Assembly: GCF_016863315.1 (NCBI RefSeq)
Contig: NZ_BOOQ01000001.1
Coordinates: 1-64,000, forward strand
Direction: 5' to 3'
DNA length: 64,000 nt
Origin: Planotetraspora silvatica
GTDB lineage: Bacteria; Actinomycetota; Actinomycetes; Streptosporangiales; Streptosporangiaceae
The position numbers and the translations under genes are program-made. The notes under the pieces were generated by a model. That model had not been told where the DNA came from. It did not search any database and worked only from the letters and a program-made list of their open reading frames with translations. Of the stretch, positions 1-8,129 are shown in pieces (position 1 is the first letter of the stretch; each line of letters begins with the position of its first letter).

Positions 1-439
1 TGCGTGTATGGAATCTGACACGAAGCGATCAAACCGCTTACTGGGTCGGCGATCACCCCGTTGTGGCATGCACAGTTTGGTCTGAAGGCTGCTTACAGGT
101 GGGTGTGGGTCAGGTGGAGGGAGCACCGTACGTTCTGGAGCTATGCAGTCCACGCAATTCCGACTCCGCTGGGGGACGGAATCGATGAGCCTGGACCGCG
201 GCCCAGACCGTGTGGGGGCTGGGCCCGGCCCCCATACCGAGCGAGCGTAGCGCCGCCCTTGATATATACAGGCTCAATTCGACTCCTCGGTGACGTTTCC
301 TGGCCAGCGCGTACCAGCTGACCACCCAATACGCCAAGGAGTCGCTACTCCATTCCCGGGGGCCGGAATCAAAAGTCGTTGTCAGCAGAGTGGCGAGGCG
401 TCGCCGCCTTGGAAATTCACACCCATCGGGGCCTCCTCC
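1..439. other. Left-edge intergenic stretch
   Basis: I see no convincing gene here; the short open frames in all six directions have no recognisable domains and no good ribosome binding sites. A near-perfect 20-nt GC palindrome lies at about 214-233 (GGGGGC and GCCCCC arms around GGGCCC). It lies downstream of the minus-strand membrane protein gene that ends at 440, so it may act as its terminator, although no T-run follows. Confidence 0.4.
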
Positions 440-1957
440 TCAGGTGTCGGACTTGTTGTTGTCGTGCCGGCGTCGCTGGTGCCCGTCGAGGACGGAGGGT
501 CCATAGAGCAATGCCTTGGGGTCGTCGATGCGCCGGATCAGCGCGTCCATGTAGATCGTCTCGAGGTGGTCGAAACCGCCCTCGACCCGCATCGTGTGGG
601 TCTCCCGGTTCTGCCGGGCGGTCGACAGGTACTGGGCGAGTTCGGACGCGTACGCGTCGGACTCGGCCTGGCGTGCTTCCGCGGCTTTCAGGACCTGTGT
701 CGCGTAGCGCAGGCCGGTGCGCTGCTCCTTGAGGTCGCGGTCGTTGGGGTTGCCCATGCGGCGGCCGAGTTCGGTGGCGATGAGCGCCGTGAAGATCATC
801 AGCGCGAAGACGAGGATCCCGGCCGGGATCAGTCCCCACCTCTCGATGAGCCAGGGCGCCTTGCGCAGGACACTCTCCGAGTCGACGTAAGTGACATTGT
901 CGATCATGAGGAGCCTTAGCGACCCAACCGTTGCGAGCGCGGCCAGCCAGATCACCGGGGTGAGGAAGAGGATGACTGGCCGCCCAGCGAGGCCTCTTCG
1001 CCGCGGCCGCCCACCGTCCCGCCCGGTGTCGTCCCCGATGTCCTGCCCGTGATGGCGTCGTCCGCGGAACTCCTCCCATTCCCGGAACTTCCGACCATAG
1101 AAATGCGGCCCGAAGACGAACACGAAGATCGCACCGATCACGAGCGCGTACGCCATGGTCGTGGACCCGCCCCAGCCGAGGAACGTCTGGTAATAGATGG
1201 GCACCTCCACGGTGAGGAGCACGAGCAGAGGCACGCCCCACTGCTTGAACACCTCGCGCCAGCCCCCGAGAATCGCGATCGAGCTCGGCTTGCCGTCCCC
1301 CGGCCACTGCGAAGGCCCGATCTCCAGACGCTCGACCCGCCCGCGCGCCGTCTCATGCACGGCTCTCGCCCGCGCGTAGTCGTGGCCCACGGACTCCGCC
1401 TGCTTGGCGTGCTCCACCTGCGCGGTCTGGGCGGCGAGTTCCTGCTGGGCGAGGTGGGCATGAATCGCGTCGATGGCAAGCTGCCGCTGCGCGTCGAGCA
1501 CGAGAAGATGGGGCGGCTCGAAGCCGTGTGTTCTGAGGGTGATCGCGTCGAAGCCGGAGTTGGTGGCGTCCTCCGCGCCTTTCGCCTCCACCTCGCTCTC
1601 TAGGGCAGCCCAGTCGGGCAGGTGAACCTCTTCGGGGCGCCACCGCTGCGGCCCATGGGCGTGCTCGCGCACCTCTCGGAGCTGGGAAAGCACTAGAACC
1701 GACTCACCGGGGTCACGGGGCCGTCCCCCTGCCTGACCAATCTCCGATGCTGGGGAGATCTCCCTAATGCTGCTTCGCGATGGTTGCAGTTGGTCATCAA
1801 GGAATGTGACCGTCATGCTGTCGGCGGGGCTAGCCTGGGCCCCAGCGGCGATCAGAAGCCGCGCCCACCGCGGAGATAAGGTGACCCGCAGCCACGGCCT
1901 CGGCCGGTTTCCGCGTGCCAGTCGGCTGAGTAGGGTGTTAGCCCGCACGCGCAGCAT
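440..1957 (-). CDS. Four-helix membrane protein of unknown function
   Basis: About 505 residues. The first 240 or so are soluble and charged, with an Ala/Gln/Glu-rich stretch that could form a coiled coil. Two pairs of hydrophobic segments follow: one pair near the centre (WGVPLLVLLTVEVPIYYQTF and then TTMAYALVIGAIFVFVFG), and a second pair (PVILFLTPVIWLAALATVG and GLIPAGILVFALMIFTALIA), ending in a charged tail of about 110 residues. I chose the ATG at 1957 over the longer open frame (1993) because GGAGG at 1966-1970 sits 8 nt upstream. This start overlaps the end of the upstream gene by about 20 nt, which suggests translational coupling. I recognise no family. It lies at the edge of an element-like region. 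Confidence 0.7.
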   Translation of the reverse strand: MLRVRANTLLSRLARGNRPRPWLRVTLSPRWARLLIAAGAQASPADSMTVTFLDDQLQPSRSSIREISPASEIGQAGGRPRDPGESVLVLSQLREVREHAHGPQRWRPEEVHLPDWAALESEVEAKGAEDATNSGFDAITLRTHGFEPPHLLVLDAQRQLAIDAIHAHLAQQELAAQTAQVEHAKQAESVGHDYARARAVHETARGRVERLEIGPSQWPGDGKPSSIAILGGWREVFKQWGVPLLVLLTVEVPIYYQTFLGWGGSTTMAYALVIGAIFVFVFGPHFYGRKFREWEEFRGRRHHGQDIGDDTGRDGGRPRRRGLAGRPVILFLTPVIWLAALATVGSLRLLMIDNVTYVDSESVLRKAPWLIERWGLIPAGILVFALMIFTALIATELGRRMGNPNDRDLKEQRTGLRYATQVLKAAEARQAESDAYASELAQYLSTARQNRETHTMRVEGGFDHLETIYMDALIRRIDDPKALLYGPSVLDGHQRRRHDNNKSDT

Positions 1958-2288
1958 CCTTCTCACCTCCCTCCAGCTCATTCTGCGCCGCATCGCCAGG
2001 TTTGGCCCCGGTCACCTCTACGCGTGCCAAGAGTCCTTGCACCATGGACGGCGCGCCTACCCCCAGGATGAAAGCTGGCCAGGGACCGCTCATCTGCTGA
2101 CTCGCTGCGGCCGCCACCAACGCCCCCAAGGCCAGCCCGACAGCCATGACGAATAGCCGGGCCAGTCCTTCCTCTCTGCCGGTCCGGGGAAACGTGTATG
2201 ACGCCGCGACTACCGACGCGCTCAGGGCAACGAGGCCTGCGGCCGTACCGCCCGCAAGGCCCCAGAGGCCAGCTTCGATCGGTCCCAT
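1938..2288 (-). CDS. Small three-helix membrane protein
   Basis: 116 residues with three hydrophobic segments: AGLWGLAGGTAAGLVALSAS near the N-terminus, LFVMAVGLALGALVAAAAS in the middle, and WPAFILGVGAPSMVQGLLA. The C-terminal tail is polar and Glu/Lys/Ala-rich. No family is recognised. Its 3' end overlaps the start of the next minus-strand membrane protein gene, so the two probably form one transcript and perhaps one membrane assembly. Confidence 0.6.
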   Translation of the reverse strand: MGPIEAGLWGLAGGTAAGLVALSASVVAASYTFPRTGREEGLARLFVMAVGLALGALVAAAASQQMSGPWPAFILGVGAPSMVQGLLARVEVTGAKPGDAAQNELEGGEKDAARAG

Positions 2289-2683
2289 GTGTTGACGGTA
2301 ACCGCGCTAAGTCGTGCATTACAGGCGTACACCGCTACAGCACCATTTGGGGGAGCATCTGCGGGTCACACCATGGTCGCAACGGTATGCGCTGCCCGGC
2401 AGCCGCTCTCCGAGCGGGGGTCACGTCGACCGTCACCTCGCACGCAGATCATGAACGTTGCGGAAGCTGCCGGAGTCAGTCAAGGCAGAGCACCTCCAGG
2501 ACCTCGCCGGCGGCGATCGACTCCACGAGTACGGCGTCCGCATGGTCGCAAGGCTGACAGGTCAGGCTTCGCCTTGTCCGGATTAGCTCGGGGCGGCCAA
2601 AGATCTTGGCGACGCGTCAGTCGGATTCGGCGAGCCCGCTCTTGCAGAGAACGTGTGTGATGCCGTCACTTATCCTGTGGGAG
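2289..2683. other. Intergenic gap, no gene recognised
   Basis: About 395 bp between the small membrane protein gene and the XRE regulator. The open frames here are short, overlap in several frames and show no conserved motif. The promoter of the minus-strand membrane-protein pair should lie near 2290-2340. I see no repeat or hairpin that stands out. Confidence 0.35.
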
Positions 2684-3160
2684 CTAGAGATCTTCTGCCC
2701 TCCGCCCACGCTCTAGGCGGGCGGCGCTGATAATAAAGTCGGCGACGAGCTGACGGCCACCATCGGACAGCTCGACCAACGCTCGCAAGGCCTCCCGGTT
2801 GAGGCCGGATTCCCCGACTAAAGACGAAGCGGCAACACGGTCCGCAGTGGCCTCCGCGTCCTCATCATCGCCAAAGTAGCCGATCGGCACTCCGAAGAAC
2901 GCCGACAGAGCCTTCAAGGTCTTGAGTTGCGGATTGTCGGCTCTTCCCGTCCGCAGCTTCCAGACCGTTGTGGACGACAGGTCCTCCCTCGTCGCCTCCG
3001 AGATCGCCGCCGCAGCCTCGACGTTGTTCTTCGGCGGCGAGCTATCCGCCGGCCAACGGTTCTGGATCAGCCACTCAATCTTGGCCGCGAGCGAACTGGT
3101 GACCGCCTCGTCAGGCACAGCCCACCACATCAACTTTAAGCAACAAGTTCGCCACTTCAT
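2684..3160 (-). CDS. XRE/EspR-like helix-turn-helix regulator
   Basis: Up to 158 residues. The middle carries an XRE-type HTH in the arrangement known from actinobacterial EspR-like regulators: an N-terminal helix (LAAKIEWLIQNRWP), the segment EAAAAISEA, the recognition region STTVWKLRTGRADNPQLKT, and then LKALSAFFGVPIGYFGDDE. The C-terminal helices resemble a dimerisation domain. The start is uncertain: the ATG at 3160 lies inside a candidate operator with a weak ribosome site, and a GTG giving VPDEAV is a possible shorter start. It diverges from the 3260 operon, and palindromic sites lie between them. It probably controls itself and that operon, in the manner of an element's master repressor (inference). 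Confidence 0.8.
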   Translation of the reverse strand: MKWRTCCLKLMWWAVPDEAVTSSLAAKIEWLIQNRWPADSSPPKNNVEAAAAISEATREDLSSTTVWKLRTGRADNPQLKTLKALSAFFGVPIGYFGDDEDAEATADRVAASSLVGESGLNREALRALVELSDGGRQLVADFIISAARLERGRRAEDL

Positions 3161-3227
3161 CCACTTCAGTTGACAGTCGATTACGCTCCGTGATTATGCT
3201 GGCCATCGTCATCAACTTTAGTTGATG
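3128..3227. promoter_or_regulatory. XRE regulator operators in divergent promoter
   Basis: A perfect 8-bp-arm palindrome CATCAACTTTAGTTGATG occupies 3210-3227. A second, imperfect copy (CATCCACTTCAGTTGACA) occupies 3158-3175 and covers the regulator's ATG. A half-site CATCAACTT begins at 3128. The two full sites have centres about 52 bp apart. Their position between divergent genes fits autoregulation by the XRE protein; that link is inferred. Confidence 0.6.
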
Positions 3228-3259
3228 GACCTGGCCCTCTCCTCGCTCGAAGGTTACCG

Positions 3260-3538
3260 ATGCCAGCAACGCTCACGCGAGCACCTGACGAGATCAGCGC
3301 ACGTCGCGTACGCCTCCTGCAGCTCCACCAAGAGCTCACCCTCCGTCGCTGCCGCAGTCGGCTGATCCGCTACCGCCGCAGGAGATGGGTCCTCAAGGTA
3401 GGGCGCTACACCGTGCTCTGCGCTGGCGCGGACGGCGTGTACGCCTACGTCACCAAGCGGGGGCTCATCCTCTCCCCTGCCGACCAGGACGGGATCGCCA
3501 CTGCGGTGTACCGCCTGGTGGAAGGCGGCCTGGGGTGA
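3260..3538 (+). CDS. Small basic protein, first gene of element operon
   Basis: 92 residues, very Arg-rich in the middle (RRCRSRLIRYRRRRWVLKVG), then YTVLCAGADGVYAYVTKRG. It may bind nucleic acid. A GAAGG ribosome site precedes the ATG by 6 nt. Its stop overlaps the GTG of the DUF2637 gene (GTGA), which indicates coupling. It is the first gene after the palindromic operators. Family unknown. Confidence 0.6.
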   Translation: MPATLTRAPDEISARRVRLLQLHQELTLRRCRSRLIRYRRRRWVLKVGRYTVLCAGADGVYAYVTKRGLILSPADQDGIATAVYRLVEGGLG

Positions 3539-4380
3539 CGCGGCGCCTCACCGTGGCCGTGATAATCGCGGCCTGCCTCATAGCGCCGCTTGTGCTGGCC
3601 CTGGCAGTCCTCGGTGGCATCGGCTCCTTCGCCACGGTCCGTGACCTCGCAGAACCGTGGTTCGGAACCAACGCCTGGATTGTGCCGCTGGGCGTCGATG
3701 TCGGCGTCCTCACACTCTTGGCCTGGGATCTGCTCATGGAGTTCGCCGACTTGTCCTGGCCGATCCTGCGCTGGGTTGCCTGGGCATTCATCGCAGCAAC
3801 CGTCGTCCTCAACGTCGCCGCTGCCCAGGGTGACCCCATCGCCGGCGTCATGCACGCGGCGATGCCCGTCCTGTTCATCACCGTCATCGAAGGCGTTCGT
3901 CATCTCATCCGCCGCTGGGTCGGCCTCGCCACCGGGTCACGCCGCGAGCGCGTTCCCCTGACCCGCTGGCTCCTGTCCCCCATTTCGAGCTTCCTGCTCT
4001 GGCGGCGCATGGTGCTGTGGAACGTCACCAGCTATCCCCGCGGCCTGCAGCTCGAGTACCTGCACCTGCACGCGATCTCGACTCTCCGCCAAGAGCACGG
4101 ACGTTGGCTGTGGCGATGGCGCGCCCCCCTGTCCGAGCGGATCGCCATCCGGCTGCAACTCGCCGGCGCGGCATTCCCCATCAGTCCGCTCTCCCAGCAA
4201 GACGGCGACGACCAACTCATCCAGGCCGCCCAGACCATCGTCTCCCAGGCCGAGCAGCGCGGCATTCGGCTCAGTCAGATGGATCTCGCTGCCCAGCTCC
4301 GAGCCCAGGGGCACCGAATCGCCAACGAACGGCTGCGCTGGCTCGCCACCACCATCGGCCTCCGCCGCGAATCGGTCTAA
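3535..4380 (+). CDS. DUF2637-type membrane protein
   Basis: 281 residues from a GTG that overlaps the previous stop by 4 nt. The N-terminal half has four hydrophobic helices (about residues 5-27, 40-63, 70-90 and 98-115), the pattern of DUF2637 proteins found in actinomycete plasmids and integrative elements. The C-terminal half is soluble and Arg/Gln-rich, and may contain a helix-turn-helix-like end (SQMDLAAQLRAQGHRIANERL). The role of DUF2637 proteins is not established; a part in element spread or maintenance is likely from context. It is followed 11 nt later by the primase gene. Confidence 0.75.
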   Translation: MTRRLTVAVIIAACLIAPLVLALAVLGGIGSFATVRDLAEPWFGTNAWIVPLGVDVGVLTLLAWDLLMEFADLSWPILRWVAWAFIAATVVLNVAAAQGDPIAGVMHAAMPVLFITVIEGVRHLIRRWVGLATGSRRERVPLTRWLLSPISSFLLWRRMVLWNVTSYPRGLQLEYLHLHAISTLRQEHGRWLWRWRAPLSERIAIRLQLAGAAFPISPLSQQDGDDQLIQAAQTIVSQAEQRGIRLSQMDLAAQLRAQGHRIANERLRWLATTIGLRRESV

Positions 4381-4391
4381 GGGAGACACCC

Positions 4392-5453
4392 ATGCTCATC
4401 GCCATTCACCAGCACGCTGAACGCTTCTTCCAAGCTCACCACAGCGGCAGTTGGGTGCCCGGCTACCTGGAGAAGCGTGGCTTCGACATCGTCACGCAGC
4501 GGCAGTGGGCAGCCGGCTACGCCCCCAACGAATGGCTCACACTCACCAACCACCTACGCAACCTCGGCTTCGGCGACACCGCGATCGAAGCCTCCGGCCT
4601 CGCACGCAGAACAACGCGGAAGACCCTCGTCGACTTCTTCCGCGACCGCGCGGTGTTCCCCATCAAGGACCCCGACGGCACGACGATCGCCTTCATCGGA
4701 CGAAACCGCGACGGCGACCCCAAATACCTGAACAGCCCGCACACACCCATCTATGCCAAAGGCCAGACCCTGTTCGGCCTCCACGCGATCACCACGCACT
4801 CCACGCCCGTCATCACCGAAGGCCCCCTCGACGCGATGGCGGTGACCCTCGCCAGCCAGGGGCGTTTGACCGGACTCGCTCTGTGCGGCACCGCACTGAC
4901 CCTGGACCAGGTCAAAGCCCTGGGTGCAGCCACAGACCTCAGCAACAGCGGCGTCCTAATCGCCTTCGACAACGACCGCGCCGGACAGGAGGCTGCGGTT
5001 CGCTCCTACGCCCTGTTCAAAGACAGGTGTACCGCTGACGCCATCGCACTCCCCCGAGGCTGCGACCCGGCGTCGGTCCTCCGCGACGCCGGACCCGCGA
5101 CCCTCTCCCTAGTCCTGCGCGAGAAGGTCCTCCCGCTGGCCGATCTGGTGACCGACGCCGCCATCGCCCCCTGGCAACAGTCTCTCCAGTACGCCGAAGG
5201 ACGCCTTGGTGCCCTCCGCTCAGCCGGAAAAGCGATCGCCGCAATGCCACCTCACGACGTCCCCCGGCAAGTCGCCCGCGTAGCCGCCCAGCTCAACTTC
5301 GACCACGCCATGGTCACCGCAACCACCGTCGACGCCGTGAGCGCCCACCTGGCCATCCGCGACTTCCCTCTGTCGCCCACCGCCGGCAACACCACTGCAC
5401 GCCACTCGGGAAGGAAGCCGAATGAACGACCACCACGAGGACCCATTCCGTGA
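4392..5453 (+). CDS. Toprim-domain (DnaG-like) primase of mobile element
   Basis: 353 residues. The N-terminal part matches the DnaG catalytic-core N-terminal subdomain (GYLEKRGF, AAGYAP, then DFFRDRAVFPIKD and PKYLNSP). The Toprim domain follows, with the catalytic Glu in EGPLDAMA (E143) and the acidic pair in FDNDRAGQ (D193, D195). It has neither the N-terminal zinc-finger domain nor a C-terminal helicase-binding domain, as is usual for short primases of plasmids and integrative elements. It would make RNA primers for element replication. GGGAG precedes the ATG. The 3' end overlaps the next gene by 32 nt. Confidence 0.85.
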   Translation: MLIAIHQHAERFFQAHHSGSWVPGYLEKRGFDIVTQRQWAAGYAPNEWLTLTNHLRNLGFGDTAIEASGLARRTTRKTLVDFFRDRAVFPIKDPDGTTIAFIGRNRDGDPKYLNSPHTPIYAKGQTLFGLHAITTHSTPVITEGPLDAMAVTLASQGRLTGLALCGTALTLDQVKALGAATDLSNSGVLIAFDNDRAGQEAAVRSYALFKDRCTADAIALPRGCDPASVLRDAGPATLSLVLREKVLPLADLVTDAAIAPWQQSLQYAEGRLGALRSAGKAIAAMPPHDVPRQVARVAAQLNFDHAMVTATTVDAVSAHLAIRDFPLSPTAGNTTARHSGRKPNERPPRGPIP

Positions 5454-6051
5454 AGCGGCAGCGCAAGGCCTTGAGCGGGCTGTCCAGCTGACCTCCGTCG
5501 CCGGCGCCGCAGCACAGGTCCGCGTGCAGATGAAGGCAGAACGCGCACGGGAACAGGCCGAACAGCAACAGCGACTCGCTCGTCAGTCCCGAACCGCACA
5601 CCGGGCAGCACGGCATGCGGCGCGCCTGCAATGGCTACCCGCCAACGACCCAGCCTGGCTGAAAAGCGCAGACCTCAACCGCGTCTTCCAGGCATGGGCC
5701 GCGACCATTCCGTACATCGCTGAAGACAAGGCCGCCGAACGCACCCGTCTCAAGTGCGAGGAACGGCTTCGCGAACTCCATCCGTACGGCATGCGCCAAT
5801 ACGACCGACTCCGAGGCGAAGGCTTCGCACCGGAACCGGCCATGCGCAAAGCCGCGCCCTTCTTCTCTCGGGAACCCAACCCGCGCACCGGCCACGCTGC
5901 GCCACGATGGCGAGAGCTCTCCCCCGTTGAACTGGCCCAGCAAGACTTCCCGATGCCGATGGCCGACGTCCTGGGTGCGAAACCGGCCGCAGCTCCAGCC
6001 ATTCAGTCAGCACGGCCAATGCATCGAGCAACGCCAAAACCCAAAGCGTGA
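5422..6051 (+). CDS. Basic hypothetical protein following primase
   Basis: 209 residues. The N-terminal third is a probable coiled coil rich in Ala/Gln/Arg (AERAREQAEQQQRLARQSRT). The middle contains PANDPAWLKSADLNRVFQAW, and the C-terminus is Pro/Ala-rich and low in complexity. No family recognised. Its start lies 32 nt inside the primase gene in another frame, so it is almost certainly translated from the same message and may work with the primase. Confidence 0.6.
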   Translation: MNDHHEDPFREAAAQGLERAVQLTSVAGAAAQVRVQMKAERAREQAEQQQRLARQSRTAHRAARHAARLQWLPANDPAWLKSADLNRVFQAWAATIPYIAEDKAAERTRLKCEERLRELHPYGMRQYDRLRGEGFAPEPAMRKAAPFFSREPNPRTGHAAPRWRELSPVELAQQDFPMPMADVLGAKPAAAPAIQSARPMHRATPKPKA

Positions 6052-6075
6052 CCATCCGAATATGGAAGGACCGAC

Positions 6076-6183
6076 GTCGTAGCCACACTGGCCAGCAGCT
6101 ACACCCTCTGGATCGCACTCGTCCTGCTGCTGGCGACCGCGTACTTACTCCACAGCCTGATCGGCCTCGTGCGCGGGGTCTAG
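6076..6183 (+). pseudogene. Possible small membrane-protein remnant lacking a start
   Basis: A 35-codon frame reads VVATLASSYTLWIALVLLLA and continues to a TAG at 6181. It resembles the single-helix proteins often seen in element operons. A GGAAGGA ribosome-site-like sequence lies 6-8 nt upstream, but the codon at the expected start is GTC, and no ATG, GTG or TTG is in frame. Either the start codon has been lost or this is chance. Confidence 0.3.
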
Positions 6184-6267
6184 CACCTACCGCTGCTCAT
6201 CACGGTCAACCTCATCGGAGGCCTGACCTGCATCGACTGGCCGACGGCACTGCTCGCAGCGAGTCGT

Positions 6268-7230
6268 CTAGATCAGGTCGATCGGCACGCCGTCATCGCT
6301 CCAGGGTGCGCTGCTGAGCTGCTTGGAGATGGCGTTGAACTTGGCGGCGGCGTGGGTGTGATCGTGATTCGCGGCCCGGCTGAACCAGGTAGCGGCGGAC
6401 CATTGATCACCCTTCTGGGCATAGATCTTGCCGAGCTGAAACGCGGCCTCTGCATGACCCTCGCCTGCTGCCAGCTGGTGAAAGAGCATAGCGATACTGG
6501 TCTTGTCGGTTTCAGAGTCTTCGTACTCACAGCCGTACTGAAACGCAAGATCGGCGGCCAGCTTGCGAGCGTCCGGCTGCAGCGCACGCGCGTCGCGGTG
6601 GCCTTCCACCCGGGCGCGGCGTAACCACTCACGCGCTTCACCTTGCCATCCGTGAAGCAATGTGACGACGGCCAGCCGGACACAAGCATCGGCATCCCCG
6701 GCCTCGGCTTGTCGAAGTAGCCGGGTTCCGGTGCGGCCGAAGGCAGTACGGTAGCGGCGCATCTGTCCTGAGATCGGTGGGTCAGACTTCGCGACGCTAG
6801 CCACGGCCTCATGGTCGTCGAGAACCTCGACCCCATGAGTGATCTGTTCAGGCACTCGGGGTTCCTGAGTATCGGGCGCAAGCGGGGACGCCGTAGCGAA
6901 GGCCGGCAGAGGAGCACGTGCGTCACTCCACCGGGCGTGCCAGTCCCGAACAGTACCCATGGAAGTCGCATCGAGGCCGGTTATGGATGCTGCCGCGTGG
7001 CATGCGGCGACGTAAGACGCAACCCACGGCCAGTCAGGCAGACGTGAACGCTTCCCCGTCAGGATGTCGTGCGTTGTGCTCTCGGCGAGCACTCGAAGCC
7101 GGGTACCTCCTGTGCCAGGTCGCTCCGAAAGCTTGCGCAGCTCGGAGAGCGGTGGGGAGCCGGCGAGCTCCCGCAGCGCGTTGAGCTGGCCGACGAAGAC
7201 ACTGCGCGCAACGTCATGTTGTTCAGCCAT
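6268..7230 (-). CDS. HTH protein with Sel1-like repeats
   Basis: 320 residues. The N-terminal part (FVGQLNALRELAGSPPLSEL, then STTHDILTGKRSRLPDWPWV) resembles the degenerate XRE-type domain of many actinobacterial proteins. The C-terminal half has Sel1/TPR-like repeats (for example AEAAFQLGKIYAQKGDQWSA and ATWFSRAANHDHTHAA). Such proteins usually act as regulators or scaffolds with unknown ligands. It is transcribed opposite to the primase operon, and its 5' end faces the CGGA array at 7352-7428, which could lie in its promoter. Confidence 0.7.
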   Translation of the reverse strand: MAEQHDVARSVFVGQLNALRELAGSPPLSELRKLSERPGTGGTRLRVLAESTTHDILTGKRSRLPDWPWVASYVAACHAAASITGLDATSMGTVRDWHARWSDARAPLPAFATASPLAPDTQEPRVPEQITHGVEVLDDHEAVASVAKSDPPISGQMRRYRTAFGRTGTRLLRQAEAGDADACVRLAVVTLLHGWQGEAREWLRRARVEGHRDARALQPDARKLAADLAFQYGCEYEDSETDKTSIAMLFHQLAAGEGHAEAAFQLGKIYAQKGDQWSAATWFSRAANHDHTHAAAKFNAISKQLSSAPWSDDGVPIDLI

Positions 7231-7351
7231 CGCCTCAGCCGGAATGAGTGGAGAGTGATCAATGATCTACGGTGTGTGGCGGGATCATGCTCCCATCAGA
7301 AGGCGGCCAAGACGGGTCGAATCGCCGTTTCCCATCTCATCCCACGCCGTA

Positions 7352-7428
7352 CGGACCAGTCCGGTAGCAAGGTCCGGACAGAACCGGATAAGCCCGGACG
7401 GGACCGGAACCGCTCGGACGGCCCCGGA
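7352..7428. repeat. Iteron-like array of CGGA at 10-bp spacing
   Basis: CGGA (once CGGT) occurs at 7352, 7362, 7375, 7385, 7395, 7405, 7415 and 7425. The spacing is 10 bp except for one 13-bp step, and each copy is usually preceded by C or CC. All copies therefore lie on about the same face of the helix. The array sits in the 340-bp non-coding gap 7231-7571, between an HTH-Sel1 gene and small element genes. It could be an origin iteron array or a cooperative regulator site; the sequence alone does not decide. Confidence 0.5.
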
Positions 7429-7571
7429 TAACGCATCACTCATATGCCCCAAACGGGTCGGCCCGGCCATGTTCTCCGGAGTCGTCCGAGCACGTTTGGA
7501 GTAGTGGCGACGGCCGGTGGGGGCGCGCATCGTTGATTCCATCACCCCCCGCTCCCAGGAAGGCTCTCTTG

Positions 7572-7826
7572 ATGCTGCGCTCCGTCTTAGCGCCACGTGT
7601 CATCCCAGTCCCACCGGCCGACTACCTCCGAGAGGGCATCTTCCCCGCCCCCTGGATGTCACCCGATGACGAGTTGCTCTCGTTACTGCTGACCATGTGG
7701 GCCCTTCACACAGGCCGACTCCCAGCCGACACCCCCGATCACCTGACCCCGGAACAGCTGATCGACTTTTGGGCGGATGAGCAGACCGCCACCGGGAACC
7801 CCCTGCAGCTTCAGGAAAGACGGTGA
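7572..7826 (+). CDS. Small acidic hypothetical protein
   Basis: 84 residues. An early YLREGIFPAPWMSPDDE segment is followed by ELLSLLLTMWALHTGRLP and a C-terminal TPEQLIDFWADEQ. It is probably a small helical protein with no recognised family. AGGAAGG precedes the ATG at 7572. Seven bases after its stop comes another small gene on the same strand. Confidence 0.55.
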   Translation: MLRSVLAPRVIPVPPADYLREGIFPAPWMSPDDELLSLLLTMWALHTGRLPADTPDHLTPEQLIDFWADEQTATGNPLQLQERR

Positions 7827-7832
7827 ACGAGC

Positions 7833-8015
7833 ATGTTTTCCTTGCCCGCCCTCCTCACCCTCATTGGCGCCACGGTGGTCGCGACCATTGCCTGCGCGCT
7901 CGTCTTGTCCTCCGGCGCTCTGTGGCCCACAGCTCTGCTAAGCGGCGGGGCGGCTGGCGGGGCCACTCTCGGACTGCTTCCCCGCCTACTGAAAGACCAC
8001 GACGACTCCAACTGA
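7833..8015 (+). CDS. Small two-helix membrane protein
   Basis: 60 residues with two hydrophobic segments (LLTLIGATVVATIACALVLS and then ALWPTALLSGGAAGGATLG) and a short charged tail ending HDDSN. AGGAAAG lies upstream of the ATG. It probably shares a transcript with the preceding 84-residue gene. Function unknown. Confidence 0.5.
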   Translation: MFSLPALLTLIGATVVATIACALVLSSGALWPTALLSGGAAGGATLGLLPRLLKDHDDSN

Positions 8016-8129
8016 TACGCCACGACGCGCCCAGCTGACACACCGCGGCCAGCAGCGGGCGCCGCGGTTCAGCCAGCCGCCGCGGGGCTTTGAGCAGCAA
8101 CTGACCGGCCAGTGCAAGGAGCGGCGCCA

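Noticed and set aside
2289-2660. Plus-strand open frames in the 2.3-2.7 kb gap
   Set aside because: No ribosome site, no domain, mixed codon bias; probably chance.
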